Below are positions 21,575-29,671 of a DNA stretch of 64,000 nucleotides, one piece after another. The DNA comes from SAR86 cluster bacterium (GTDB taxonomy: Bacteria > Pseudomonadota > Gammaproteobacteria > Magnimaribacterales > TMED112), in NCBI GenBank assembly GCA_023703555.1, contig CP097968.1, positions 331,451 through 395,450 of the forward strand, written 5' to 3'. Both the position numbers and the translations under genes were made by a program. The notes beneath the pieces are model-generated. The model saw only the letters and a program-made list of their open reading frames with translations, was not told the origin of the DNA and searched no databases. Each line of letters opens with the position of its first letter. The stretch's first letter is position 1.

Positions 21575-22240
21575 ATGGAATATTTCGAATATTGGTCTCA
21601 AGTCAGTCGTTTCTTACATGTTCTTTTTGGTATTACATGGATTGGATTGCTTTATTATTTTAATTTTGTTGGTTCTGGTTATTTAAAATTAGCAACCCCC
21701 GATGCAAAAAAAGATGTTTTACAAAAACATCAACCAAATGCACTTTGGTATTTTAGGTGGGCAGCTATGTTCACTTTTGTTACTGGCCTTTATCTACTTT
21801 GGTACGTTTCTGAAATTCCACTTGCTTATAATGTAGGAATATCGCTAGGCGCAACAATGGCAACTATTATGTTTTTGAATGTCTGGCTCATTATCTGGCC
21901 TAATCAAAAAAAAGTTATTGCAGGAACAGATGATGCTGCTGCTGCAGGGGCAAAAGCAGCATTAGCGTCAAGAACTAATACATTATTTTCTTTTCCAATG
22001 CTTTACTTCATGATCTATTCCGCACATATAAATTATGGAAATGACCCATTGCTTGTAGGAGGAAATTTTGGACCTGGTTGGTTCTCCTATTCCCTTTGGG
22101 TTGGAACAGCGCTGATTGTTTTAATAGAGCTTAATGTTCTTTTTGGCAAAATGAATAAATGGATTGAATCTGTAAAGGCAGTTATTCATTCTGGAGTTGC
22201 ACTCACAATATTTTATGCTTTATTGGTGTATTACTTCTAA
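21575..22240 (+). CDS. Urate-oxidase-N-type (PuuD-like) membrane protein without cytochrome domain
   Basis: Integral membrane protein of the Urate_ox_N/DUF989 type. It starts with the family pattern RFLHVLFGITWIGLLYYFNFVGSG, followed by WYFRWAAMFTFVTGLYLLWY, and has about six hydrophobic segments with conserved histidines that may bind haem. PuuD urate hydroxylases carry this domain fused to a C-terminal cytochrome c; here the protein ends at 221 residues with no CxxCH motif. Urate hydroxylation is therefore not established. A GGGAGA ribosome-binding site precedes the ATG. Its stop codon abuts that of the convergent CorB-like gene with no bases between. Confidence 0.75.
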   Translation: MEYFEYWSQVSRFLHVLFGITWIGLLYYFNFVGSGYLKLATPDAKKDVLQKHQPNALWYFRWAAMFTFVTGLYLLWYVSEIPLAYNVGISLGATMATIMFLNVWLIIWPNQKKVIAGTDDAAAAGAKAALASRTNTLFSFPMLYFMIYSAHINYGNDPLLVGGNFGPGWFSYSLWVGTALIVLIELNVLFGKMNKWIESVKAVIHSGVALTIFYALLVYYF

Positions 22241-23452
22241 TTAGACTCTACTAACTTTGACCTGTTTGATAATATTTTTATCAATTTTTGTCGTTTCGAT
22301 TTTATAGCTATCAAGAACGATGCATACATCCCCTTTTGGTATTTCATCAAGGTGCTCTACTATGAGACCACTTAATGTCTTAGCCTTACCCTCCTGCATG
22401 TTCCAAGACATAAACTTATTTAACTCTCTCACACTCATAGAGCCTTCAACTAATACAGAAAAATCATCATTCATTACTATTCCATCGCCATCATCCTCTT
22501 GTTTTAATCTTCCTACTATTTGCTCAATCAGATCTTCCAGAAAAACCATCCCTGTAATTGACCCGTACTCATCAACAACCATGGCTGCTTGACTGCCATT
22601 TTTTTGAAATTTTTTTAGTTGTGAAAATAATTGAGTTGATTCAGGTACAAAATATGGAGGTATAAGAAAATCTTCGATATTGTCATTATCCTTTGAAAGT
22701 TTATCTATGTTTGCCGAATCTAAAAACCCAATAATTTCTTCGTTATTTCTATAAACTGGTAAAAGAATATCTGACTCTATTTCATTTTTGACGTAATCTT
22801 CCATTAGTTTTATTGATTTCACTTCATTAATTGGGATTAAAATATCTTCTACAGATAAGTCACGCAATTCTAGCAACGATTTAAGAGCATTCATTTCATC
22901 TTTGTCAACTTCTTCTGTATCTTCATCTAAAACCGATCTTAACTCTTCTCTATTAAGCCCTTTTGAAAAATAATTCTCTTCACTTTTTGTCCCAGTTAAA
23001 GAGTTGCTAAAGTTTGTGAGTATTTTTGAAAACCAACCAAGAATATTTGTTAAAACTTCTAAGGGTCTACTAGCAGGATAAGCAATGGCCTCTGGCTTTT
23101 TTGCAGCGAAGTTTTTGGGTGCAATTTCTGCAAAAATAATTATGAATAGTGTAAGTATCAAAGTACCTATCCATACGTACTCATCACCAAACCTTCTTAT
23201 TATCAAAACTGTTAATAAAGCAGAAGCTGAGATATTCACAAGGTTGTTTCCTATTAGTATCACTCCAAGGACCTCATTTATCTTTTCTCTAAGTTTATTG
23301 ACTCTTGTAGCACCTTTGTGTCCTTTTTTTTCAGCAGCATTTAATTTGATTTGATTAAGTGCCATGAGCGATGTTTCAGAACTAGAAAAAAATGCAGACA
23401 AGATAAGCAAAACTATTAAAATAACAAGTATCCCTATTAAAAAGCTATCCAT
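22241..23452 (-). CDS. CorB/CorC (HlyC) family CNNM-type transporter protein
   Basis: Inner-membrane protein with an N-terminal DUF21 domain (residues about 1-175, including FFSSSETSLMALNQIKL and GNNLVNISAS), a CBS-domain pair (about 190-310, with VDEYGSITGMVFLEDLIEQIVG) and a C-terminal CorC_HlyC domain (about 320-400, LVEGSMSVRELNKFM and TLSGLIVEHLDEIPKGD). This is the CorB architecture linked to magnesium/cobalt efflux and homeostasis. Length 403 is usual. The transported ion cannot be read from sequence alone. Confidence 0.88.
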   Translation of the reverse strand: MDSFLIGILVILIVLLILSAFFSSSETSLMALNQIKLNAAEKKGHKGATRVNKLREKINEVLGVILIGNNLVNISASALLTVLIIRRFGDEYVWIGTLILTLFIIIFAEIAPKNFAAKKPEAIAYPASRPLEVLTNILGWFSKILTNFSNSLTGTKSEENYFSKGLNREELRSVLDEDTEEVDKDEMNALKSLLELRDLSVEDILIPINEVKSIKLMEDYVKNEIESDILLPVYRNNEEIIGFLDSANIDKLSKDNDNIEDFLIPPYFVPESTQLFSQLKKFQKNGSQAAMVVDEYGSITGMVFLEDLIEQIVGRLKQEDDGDGIVMNDDFSVLVEGSMSVRELNKFMSWNMQEGKAKTLSGLIVEHLDEIPKGDVCIVLDSYKIETTKIDKNIIKQVKVSRV

Positions 23453-23515
23453 ATTTGTAAATTAAGAAATTAATCAAGAAAAACAGAAATAAACTGTGAA
23501 TATTTTATAGAAAAG

Positions 23516-23544
23516 TTGTAAAATTCCATTTCAAATATTATACA
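23516..23544 (+). promoter_or_regulatory. Sigma-70-type promoter of rpsP
   Basis: TTGTAA (23516-23521) and TATACA (23539-23544) are separated by 17 bases, matching four of six and five of six consensus positions. The expected transcription start, about seven bases after the -10, falls on or next to the rpsP ATG at 23551. Confidence 0.6.
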
Positions 23545-23550
23545 ACATAA

Positions 23551-23964
23551 ATGGTAGTAATCAGACTTTCAAGGGCAGGGGCAAAAAAGCGTCCTTTTTA
23601 CCATATTTGTGTTTCTGACAAAAGAAGAAAAAGAGATGGTAATCATATTGAAAAAATTGGATTTTATAACCCGATTGCCAATTCAAAAGAACAAGCTTTA
23701 AAACTTGATAAAGAGAGATATGATTACTGGAAATCAGTTGGAGCAAAATCAAGTGAGACAGTAGAGATGTTAGTGAAGCGGTCATTAATGACTCCAGAGG
23801 AAATCGAACAAATTGAAAACAAAAAATCTGAGGAACGTAATAAGAGAAAAGCAAAATTGCTTCTTAAAGAAAAAGACAAATTAGAAGCCGAAGCACCAGC
23901 CGAAGCACCAGCCGAAGCCGAAGCACCAGCCGAAGCACCAGCAGACGAATCAAAGAAGGACTAA
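23551..23964 (+). CDS. rpsP: 30S ribosomal protein S16 with acidic C-terminal repeat tail
   Basis: S16 is an assembly protein of the 30S subunit. Residues 1-82 match the family (MVVIRLSRAGAKKRPFYHI, RRKRDGNHIEKIGFYNP, later LDKERYDYWKSVGAKSSETVEML). The protein then continues with a basic segment and an Ala/Glu/Pro tail of EAPA units, reaching 137 residues where the core needs about 80. There is no ribosome-binding site before the ATG, and a promoter is placed such that the mRNA would start at or near it. First gene of rpsP-rimM-trmD-rplS. Confidence 0.96.
   Translation: MVVIRLSRAGAKKRPFYHICVSDKRRKRDGNHIEKIGFYNPIANSKEQALKLDKERYDYWKSVGAKSSETVEMLVKRSLMTPEEIEQIENKKSEERNKRKAKLLLKEKDKLEAEAPAEAPAEAEAPAEAPADESKKD
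23884..23948 (+). repeat. 12-base tandem repeat inside rpsP
   Basis: The unit GCCGAAGCACCA (Ala-Glu-Ala-Pro) is repeated four times with one six-base (GAAGCC) interruption, giving the acidic C-terminal tail of S16. It is noticeably richer in G+C than its surroundings. Such tracts change length easily by slippage in multiples of 12 bases, which keeps the frame. Confidence 0.9.
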
Positions 23965-23966
23965 AA

Positions 23967-24455
23967 ATAGACTTAATACCTATAGGTAAATTTGGGAAAA
24001 CTCATGGTTTGAATGGGGAAATTAACTTAATTTCTTACTGTGATCCTCAAGAAAATATAGAGAATTTCAATGAATATTATCTAGAGAATGGTAATTGTAT
24101 TGTCCTAAACTTTAAGCGAATTCACAAAAAAAACTTTTTATGCCTAATAGGCAACATCAGAAACGTCGATTCTGTTAAAAATTTTATTAATAAAGAGATT
24201 TTTGCAAAAAAAGATGACTTCCCTATATTAGATCATCAGGAGTACTATTGGCATGAATTGATAGGACTTAATGTGATAAATGCAGACAATAATATTGGAA
24301 AAGTTACAAAATTAGAAAATCATGGTGCATCAGACCTCCTGTTTGTAGAGAGTAATACTGGGGAGGAAATCATACCTTTTGAAAATATGTATATTAAGAG
24401 TATTGATCTAAATCAAAAACAAATAATTGTGGATTGGGAAAAGGATGAATATTAA
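23967..24455 (+). CDS. rimM: Ribosome maturation factor RimM, apparent AUA start
   Basis: RimM binds S19 and helps 30S head maturation. The conserved N-terminal motif IGKFGKTHGLNGEI lies upstream of the first usual start codon in this frame (TTG at 24009, inside the motif). Reading back to the rpsP stop gives no ATG, GTG or TTG; the first codon compatible with a full domain is ATA at 23967, six bases after a GAAGGA ribosome-binding site and two bases after the rpsP stop. That start gives 162 residues, close to the usual 165-180. The C-terminal PRC-barrel half (YYWHELIGLNVINADN, then IPFENMYI) is intact. A sequencing error is an alternative for the missing start. Confidence 0.85.
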   Translation: MDLIPIGKFGKTHGLNGEINLISYCDPQENIENFNEYYLENGNCIVLNFKRIHKKNFLCLIGNIRNVDSVKNFINKEIFAKKDDFPILDHQEYYWHELIGLNVINADNNIGKVTKLENHGASDLLFVESNTGEEIIPFENMYIKSIDLNQKQIIVDWEKDEY

Positions 24456-25188
24456 TCTAATTGGAGTATTTCCAGAGATTTATGATGCTCTTAATTACGG
24501 CGTAGTTGGCAGAGCAATTAAGGAAAAAATAATCTCAATTAATAAAGTTGACCTTAAAAAATTTTCTACTAACAAGCATAAAACTTTAGATGATAAGCCA
24601 TATGGTGGAGGAGAGGGAATGCTGATGTCTCCTATACCCCTTACAAATGCTGTTAAATCACTTGATAAAAAAGGAACTTTGATTCTACTTTCACCACAAG
24701 GAAGTAGGTTTAATCACAAGAAAGCCAAGGAACTTTCTGAACATAACAATCTAACTATTATTTCAGGTAGATATGAAGGGATAGATCAAAGATTTATAGA
24801 CAATGAAGTTGATGAGGAAATTTCTCTTGGGGATTATGTAATTAGTGGAGGGGAAATTGCAGGATGTGTTTTAGTTGACGCTATTTCAAGAGCAAAAAAT
24901 GGTGTTTTGGGGAATTCAAAATCTTTCGAAAAAGATAGTTTTGCCAATGGTATGTTAAAACACCATAGTTACACAAAACCAGAAAATTTTTTAGGAAAAA
25001 AAGTCCCTAAAGTCTTACTTTCAGGAAATCATAAAAAGATACAAGAGTGGAAATATATTAATAGTTTGTGGGTTACCAAGCAAAAACGTCCAGATTTATT
25101 TAATGAACTACAACTTTCAGATGAAGAAATGGTATTATTAGAGCAATACATTTCTAGTATCAAAGCTTTAGAGGGAGACAATGACTGA
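24445..25188 (+). CDS. trmD: tRNA (guanine-37-N1)-methyltransferase
   Basis: SPOUT methyltransferase that makes m1G37 next to the anticodon and prevents frameshifting. The ATG at 24445 gives the canonical start [13 protein letters not shown] and replaces the longer frame from GTG 24427. Knot motifs include [36 protein letters not shown] and [13 protein letters not shown]. 247 residues, normal length. It overlaps rimM by 11 bases and rplS by eight, in the conserved S16-RimM-TrmD-L19 order. Confidence 0.97.
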   Translation: MNINLIGVFPEIYDALNYGVVGRAIKEKIISINKVDLKKFSTNKHKTLDDKPYGGGEGMLMSPIPLTNAVKSLDKKGTLILLSPQGSRFNHKKAKELSEHNNLTIISGRYEGIDQRFIDNEVDEEISLGDYVISGGEIAGCVLVDAISRAKNGVLGNSKSFEKDSFANGMLKHHSYTKPENFLGKKVPKVLLSGNHKKIQEWKYINSLWVTKQKRPDLFNELQLSDEEMVLLEQYISSIKALEGDND

Positions 25189-25528
25189 CAATCTAATTGA
25201 AAAAATTGAAAAAGATCAATTAAAGGATGTGCCTAGTTTCAGAACAGGTGATACAGTTGAAGTTCAAGTCAAAGTCACTGAAGGACAAAGAACAAGGCTG
25301 CAAGCATTTGAAGGGTTGGTTATAGGGAGAAGAAATAAGGGACTAAATTCCTCTTTTATAGTAAGAAAAATATCGAATGGAGTTGGGGTAGAGCGGACCT
25401 TTCAAACTCATAGCCCCTTGATTGAATCAATTAAAGTTAAAAGAAAAGGTTTAGTCAGACAATCAAAGCTATTTTATATTCGTGAAAGATCTGGAAAATC
25501 AGCTAGAATTAAAGAAAAAGTCGGCTAG
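25181..25528 (+). CDS. rplS: 50S ribosomal protein L19
   Basis: L19 lies at the 30S-50S interface. The family pattern [26 protein letters not shown] and the end [17 protein letters not shown] are clear; 115 residues is exactly typical. It has a GGGAGA ribosome-binding site within trmD. Its TAG stop shares one base with the GTG start of xerD, so xerD is appended to this ribosomal operon. Confidence 0.98.
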   Translation: MTDNLIEKIEKDQLKDVPSFRTGDTVEVQVKVTEGQRTRLQAFEGLVIGRRNKGLNSSFIVRKISNGVGVERTFQTHSPLIESIKVKRKGLVRQSKLFYIRERSGKSARIKEKVG

Positions 25529-26424
25529 TGCAGATCAATTCAAAACTTTTAATCGAGAGCTTTCTCGATAATTCTTGGCTTGAGAAAAATTTATCTGAAA
25601 ATACTTTAAGTTCATACAAAAACGACCTTTTAAATTTTTACGATTTTTTAAAAAAAATTAATAAAGAAGTTATCGACGTTGATCATTTTCTAATTATCTC
25701 TTTTCTAAGTCATTTGCTTGATAAAGGAAGGTCATCAAAGACAATTTCTCGTAATATTTCGGCTCTTAAGAGCTTTTACAAGTATTTAATTTCAATTGAT
25801 CAAATTGATTTAAACCCAACAAGCAAAGTAGAGACACCAAAATCAGGACTTTATTTGCCAACGACTCTAACTAATTTTGAAACTGATGCTTTACTAGACT
25901 CCCCAAGAGATGGTCACTATATTGAGCAAAGAGACAAATCAATGTTGTTTACCCTATATGCGACAGGTATGAGGGTTTCTGAGCTTGTTGGGATTAAATT
26001 AAATAATCTAGATCTCAATAGAGGCTCTGTTCAAATAATTGGAAAGGGAAATAAAGAACGGTTAATTCCTTTAAGCGACATAGCAATAAAGTATCTAAAG
26101 ATTTACTTATCTGATTATAGAGAAATACTCTCAAAAGGTAGAGACCAAGTTTTTGTATATTTATCTACGCATGGTAGAAAAATGACACGTCAAAGTTTTT
26201 GGCACAGAATAAAGATTTACGTAAAAAGAGCTGGTATCGATAAAGAAATCTTTCCACATACATTAAGGCATGCATTTGCAACACATATGATAAACAATGG
26301 GGCGGATTTGAGGTCTGTTCAGCTTCTTCTTGGACATTCTGATCTTTCAACAACACAAATCTATACTCATGTTGCACAAAGTAAACTTAAAATCCTTCAC
26401 AAAAAGCATCATCCAAGGGGGTAA
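25528..26424 (+). CDS. xerD: Tyrosine recombinase XerD
   Basis: Site-specific recombinase that with XerC resolves chromosome dimers at dif. Residues 1-95 are the SAM-like core-binding domain (NTLSSYKNDLLNFYDFL), and the catalytic domain shows the tyrosine recombinase residues: Arg in TGMRVSEL, HTLRHAFATH, LLGHSDLSTTQIYTH with the nucleophile Tyr. At 298 residues it matches XerD. XerD rather than XerC is chosen from the neighbouring dsbC, as in xerD-dsbC of other gammaproteobacteria; recJ, often next, is absent. GTG start. Confidence 0.9.
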   Translation: MQINSKLLIESFLDNSWLEKNLSENTLSSYKNDLLNFYDFLKKINKEVIDVDHFLIISFLSHLLDKGRSSKTISRNISALKSFYKYLISIDQIDLNPTSKVETPKSGLYLPTTLTNFETDALLDSPRDGHYIEQRDKSMLFTLYATGMRVSELVGIKLNNLDLNRGSVQIIGKGNKERLIPLSDIAIKYLKIYLSDYREILSKGRDQVFVYLSTHGRKMTRQSFWHRIKIYVKRAGIDKEIFPHTLRHAFATHMINNGADLRSVQLLLGHSDLSTTQIYTHVAQSKLKILHKKHHPRG

Positions 26425-26425
26425 T

Positions 26426-27127
26426 ATGAAATTTTTACTATTTTTTCTGCTTTGCAATATACTTTGTTCTTATGAGGAAGAAATTGAAAAGAGAGTTTCA
26501 GAACTTCTTCCACCAGAAGTTAAGTTAAATTTTGTTACAGAATCACCGCTTGAAAATTTTTATGCATTGAATGTATCAAGTAATAACATTCTCTATGTGT
26601 CCAAAGATTTCAAGTTCGTTTTTACTGGCGAGCTTATCGACCTAAGCGGAAGTTACCCAATAAGCATTAATGAACAATACTCTAAGAGACTTATTAATAA
26701 TTTACTATCGGACATAAATGAAGAAGATGTAATTGAATTTCAATCTAAAGGAGAAAAATACAAGTTAAAAGTATTCACAGACGTTGAATGTGCTTATTGC
26801 AGAATGTTTCATAGTGAAATTAGCAATTTGATGGACAATGGAGTGACCATTCAATATTTAGCATTTCCAAGAGACGGTGTGCTTGGTAAGAGCTATGAGA
26901 AAATGGTTAGTGCTTGGTGTAGCCAAGATAGACAAGCAACTATAACGAAATTGAAAAATTCTGAAACTGTCGATACTTTGACATGTCAAAATCCAGTTGA
27001 GGATCAATTTATTTTAGGTCGTACACTTGGTGTTACGGGGACACCTACTATTTTTCTAGAGAATGGATTAAAAATTGGGGGCTACATTCCTGCAAAAGAA
27101 TTAATTAAAATATTGAATAATGGATAA
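26426..27127 (+). CDS. dsbC: Periplasmic disulfide isomerase DsbC
   Basis: Dimeric periplasmic isomerase that reshuffles wrong disulfides. The ATG at 26426 sits after an AGGGGG ribosome-binding site and starts a short signal peptide (MKFLLFFLLCNIL); the longer frame from 26330 runs into xerD and is rejected. Residues about 20-75 form the dimerisation domain, and the thioredoxin fold has the active site C122-A-Y-C125 (CGYC in E. coli), a second cysteine pair, and the cis-Pro in GVTGTPTIF. 233 residues. It overlaps prfB by eight bases. Confidence 0.92.
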   Translation: MKFLLFFLLCNILCSYEEEIEKRVSELLPPEVKLNFVTESPLENFYALNVSSNNILYVSKDFKFVFTGELIDLSGSYPISINEQYSKRLINNLLSDINEEDVIEFQSKGEKYKLKVFTDVECAYCRMFHSEISNLMDNGVTIQYLAFPRDGVLGKSYEKMVSAWCSQDRQATITKLKNSETVDTLTCQNPVEDQFILGRTLGVTGTPTIFLENGLKIGGYIPAKELIKILNNG

Positions 27128-28215
27128 AAGCGAAATATACATCAAACTTAGGAAAACTGAAACTAGAATAAACGACCTTAGGGGGTTCCTTTGACCCTGA
27201 ATCTATCATTGTGAAAATAAATGAAATTTCAAAGACACTTGAAGATCCTGTCATTTGGAAAGACCATAAAAAATTAAATTCACTTAATAAAGAAAAGAAT
27301 TCATTACAAAAAAAAATTGATGAGTTCAATAAGTTGGAAAGCTCATTTAAGGACATTGAAGAATTAATTAAAATTTCTGAAGAACTTAATGATGAAAAAG
27401 AACTTTTAGATCAGTCACTGGAACTTCAGAGCCTTGATAAAGACATAGATAATCTAGAAACAAAAAGGTATTTTTCTAAAGAAAAGGATTTTAGTAATGC
27501 ATTTCTAGATATACAGGCAGGATCAGGTGGAACAGAGGCACAAGATTGGGCAGAAATGCTGTTAAGGATGTATTCTAGATGGGCAGAAGATATGGGTTTT
27601 GCAATAAAGGTTGAACAGCAGTCACCTGGGGATGTTGCTGGTATCAAAAGTTCAAGTTTATTTATTTCAGGTGATTACGCCTATGGTTGGTTAAGATCCG
27701 AAACAGGTATACATAGACTTGTTAGAAAATCTCCTTTTGATTCTGGTAACAGAAGACATACTTCTTTTGCAGCAGTATTTGCATCTCCTGAATTAGATGA
27801 AGATATTGAAATTAAACTGGATATGACTGAGGTAAGAATTGACACTTATCGTGCATCAGGAGCTGGTGGTCAACATGTTAACAAAACTGACTCTGCAGTA
27901 AGGTTAACTCATATTCCGACAGGTCTTGTTGTTCAATGTCAGTCACAACGTTCACAACATCAAAATAAAGATCGTGCGATTAAACAGCTAAAATCAAAAC
28001 TATTTGAACTTGAACAACAAAAGAAAGACGATGAGATTCAAAAATTAGAGGACCAGAAAACAGACATTGGTTGGGGAAATCAGATAAGATCCTATGTTCT
28101 AGATCAATCTAGGATTAAAGATATTCGTACAAAGTATGAAGAAACAAATACTCAGGCAGTTTTAGATGGTAAGATTAATAACTTCATAAAGGCGTCTCTA
28201 AAGAATGGATACTAA
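27120..28215 (+). CDS. prfB: Peptide chain release factor 2, made by programmed +1 frameshift
   Basis: RF2 releases proteins at UGA and UAA. The first 24 codons run from ATG 27120 to an in-frame TGA at 27192-27194; the main frame continues one base later from 27193. Joined, they give about 364 residues, against 365 in E. coli. The body has the RF2 anticodon motif SPF (VRKSPFDSG) and the catalytic GGQ in SGAGGQHVNK. Bacterial RF2 controls its own level this way: scarce RF2 makes the ribosome pause at UGA and shift. Calling the start at GTG 27211 would lose the N-terminal helix region. Overlaps dsbC by eight bases and lysS by 11. Confidence 0.96.
27178..27195 (+). promoter_or_regulatory. prfB programmed +1 frameshift site
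   Basis: An internal Shine-Dalgarno-like AGGGGG (27180-27185) lies three bases before CTT TGA C (27189-27195), the standard RF2 slippery sequence: tRNA-Leu slips from CTT to TTT, and reading continues with GAC. Spacing and order match the E. coli element. Confidence 0.96.
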
Positions 28216-29671
28216 AGATCTATCAAAAGTACAAAAAGACAGAGAAGAAAAGCTTATAAAATTACGTAAAGCTGGCTATAGATTCCCAAATAATTTTGAT
28301 AAAAAGGATCAAATTAGTCATATCATCAAAAAGTACGATTCTGAAAAAAAAGAAAGTCTAGAAAAAGCCAAATGTATAGTACAAACCGCAGGTAGAATCG
28401 TATTGAAGAGAGTAATGGGTAAGATTGCATTCATGACCCTTGAAGATAGCGGTGGAAGGCTACAGGCTTATTTCTCTTTGGATAATTTGAGAGATGAACT
28501 AGAAGAAGCGAAAGACTTAGACTTGGGTGACATCGTTGGTATTTCAGGTGATTTATTTCGTACTAAAACTGACGAGTTAACAATTAATGTTAAGACATTT
28601 GTTTTACTCACGAAGTCATTGAATCCAATGCCAGAAAAGCATAAAGGTATTGTTGATATTGAGACGATATACAGGCAAAGATACCTTGATTTAATGAGTA
28701 ATAAAGAATCAAGAGACCTTTTTATAAATAGAAATAAAATTATCCAGGTACTAAGAGAGAATCTTGAAAAAGAAGAATTTTTAGAGGTAGAAACACCAAT
28801 GATGCACTCAATTCCGGGTGGTGCAAATGCAAGACCCTTTGAAACATTTCACAATGCTTTAGATAAAAAATTATATCTACGGATCGCACCAGAACTCTAT
28901 CTAAAGAGATTGCTGGTAGGAGGGTTTGAAAAGGTTTTTGAAATTAATAGGAACTTTAGGAATGAAGGTATTTCAACAATACACAATCCAGAATTTACAA
29001 TGCTTGAATTTTATGAGGCTTACGGAAATTTAGATAAAACAACTAAATTTATTCAAAAGCTTGTGCAAGATGCAGTGTTTGCAGTAAATTCAACGCTTAA
29101 TATTCAATACGAAAACAAACCTTTAGACCTGTCAGCTAATTTCAGGATCATTACATTGAAAGAGCTGGTAAGGGAAGAACTTAATGCAGATAGCCTAGAA
29201 AATCCTGACCAGATTATGGAGGTTGCAAAAGAAAGTGGACTAAAAATTAAAGATGGTTGGGGCTGGGGTAAGATTCTTCTTGAGCTTTTTGAAGCAAATG
29301 TTGAAAAAGGGTTATGGGAGCCAACCTTTGTTACTGACTATCCGTATGAGGTATCACCCTTATCAAGAAAAAAAGATTACGATGAGGGTTATACAGATAG
29401 AGTTGAATTATTTATTGCTGGAAGGGAATTCGCAAATTTCTTTTGTGAATTAAATGACCCAATCGACCAAGAAGAACGTTTTGACGATCAATTAAAACAA
29501 AAAGATTTAGGAGATATTGAAGCTATGTTTTTTGATGATGACTACATTGAAGCCCTAAAACATGGCATGCCTCCTGCAGTTGGTGTAGGAATAGGGATCG
29601 ATAGGTTAGTAATGTTGGCAACCAATAAATCTTCCATTAGAGATGTAGTCTTATTTCCAACCTTAAAGTAG
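28205..29671 (+). CDS. lysS: Lysyl-tRNA synthetase (class II)
   Basis: Charges tRNA-Lys. Residues 55-140 are the OB-fold anticodon domain (AGRIVLKRVMGKIAFMTLED), followed by the class II core with motif 1 (LEVETPMMHSIPGGANARPF), motif 2 (FRNEGISTIHNPEFTMLEFYEAY) and motif 3 (GVGIGIDRLVML). 488 residues; E. coli LysS has 505. The prfB-lysS pair is conserved in gammaproteobacteria. Its last nine bases overlap the 3' end of the convergent mdh gene. Confidence 0.97.
   Translation: MDTKDLSKVQKDREEKLIKLRKAGYRFPNNFDKKDQISHIIKKYDSEKKESLEKAKCIVQTAGRIVLKRVMGKIAFMTLEDSGGRLQAYFSLDNLRDELEEAKDLDLGDIVGISGDLFRTKTDELTINVKTFVLLTKSLNPMPEKHKGIVDIETIYRQRYLDLMSNKESRDLFINRNKIIQVLRENLEKEEFLEVETPMMHSIPGGANARPFETFHNALDKKLYLRIAPELYLKRLLVGGFEKVFEINRNFRNEGISTIHNPEFTMLEFYEAYGNLDKTTKFIQKLVQDAVFAVNSTLNIQYENKPLDLSANFRIITLKELVREELNADSLENPDQIMEVAKESGLKIKDGWGWGKILLELFEANVEKGLWEPTFVTDYPYEVSPLSRKKDYDEGYTDRVELFIAGREFANFFCELNDPIDQEERFDDQLKQKDLGDIEAMFFDDDYIEALKHGMPPAVGVGIGIDRLVMLATNKSSIRDVVLFPTLK

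Noticed and set aside
23884-23948. CRISPR-like repeat array
   Set aside because: The repeats have no spacers and lie in frame inside rpsP, coding for the EAPA tail.
24009-24455. rimM starting at TTG 24009
   Set aside because: It cuts off the conserved N-terminal GKFGKTHG motif, which is open upstream in the same frame, so this start is too late.
26330-26425. A longer dsbC reaching back into xerD
   Set aside because: ATG 26426 has a strong ribosome-binding site and starts a signal peptide; the extension would block secretion.
27211-28215. prfB as a plain gene starting at GTG 27211
   Set aside because: The preceding 24-codon frame from ATG 27120, the AGGGGG and the CTTTGAC show the standard programmed frameshift.
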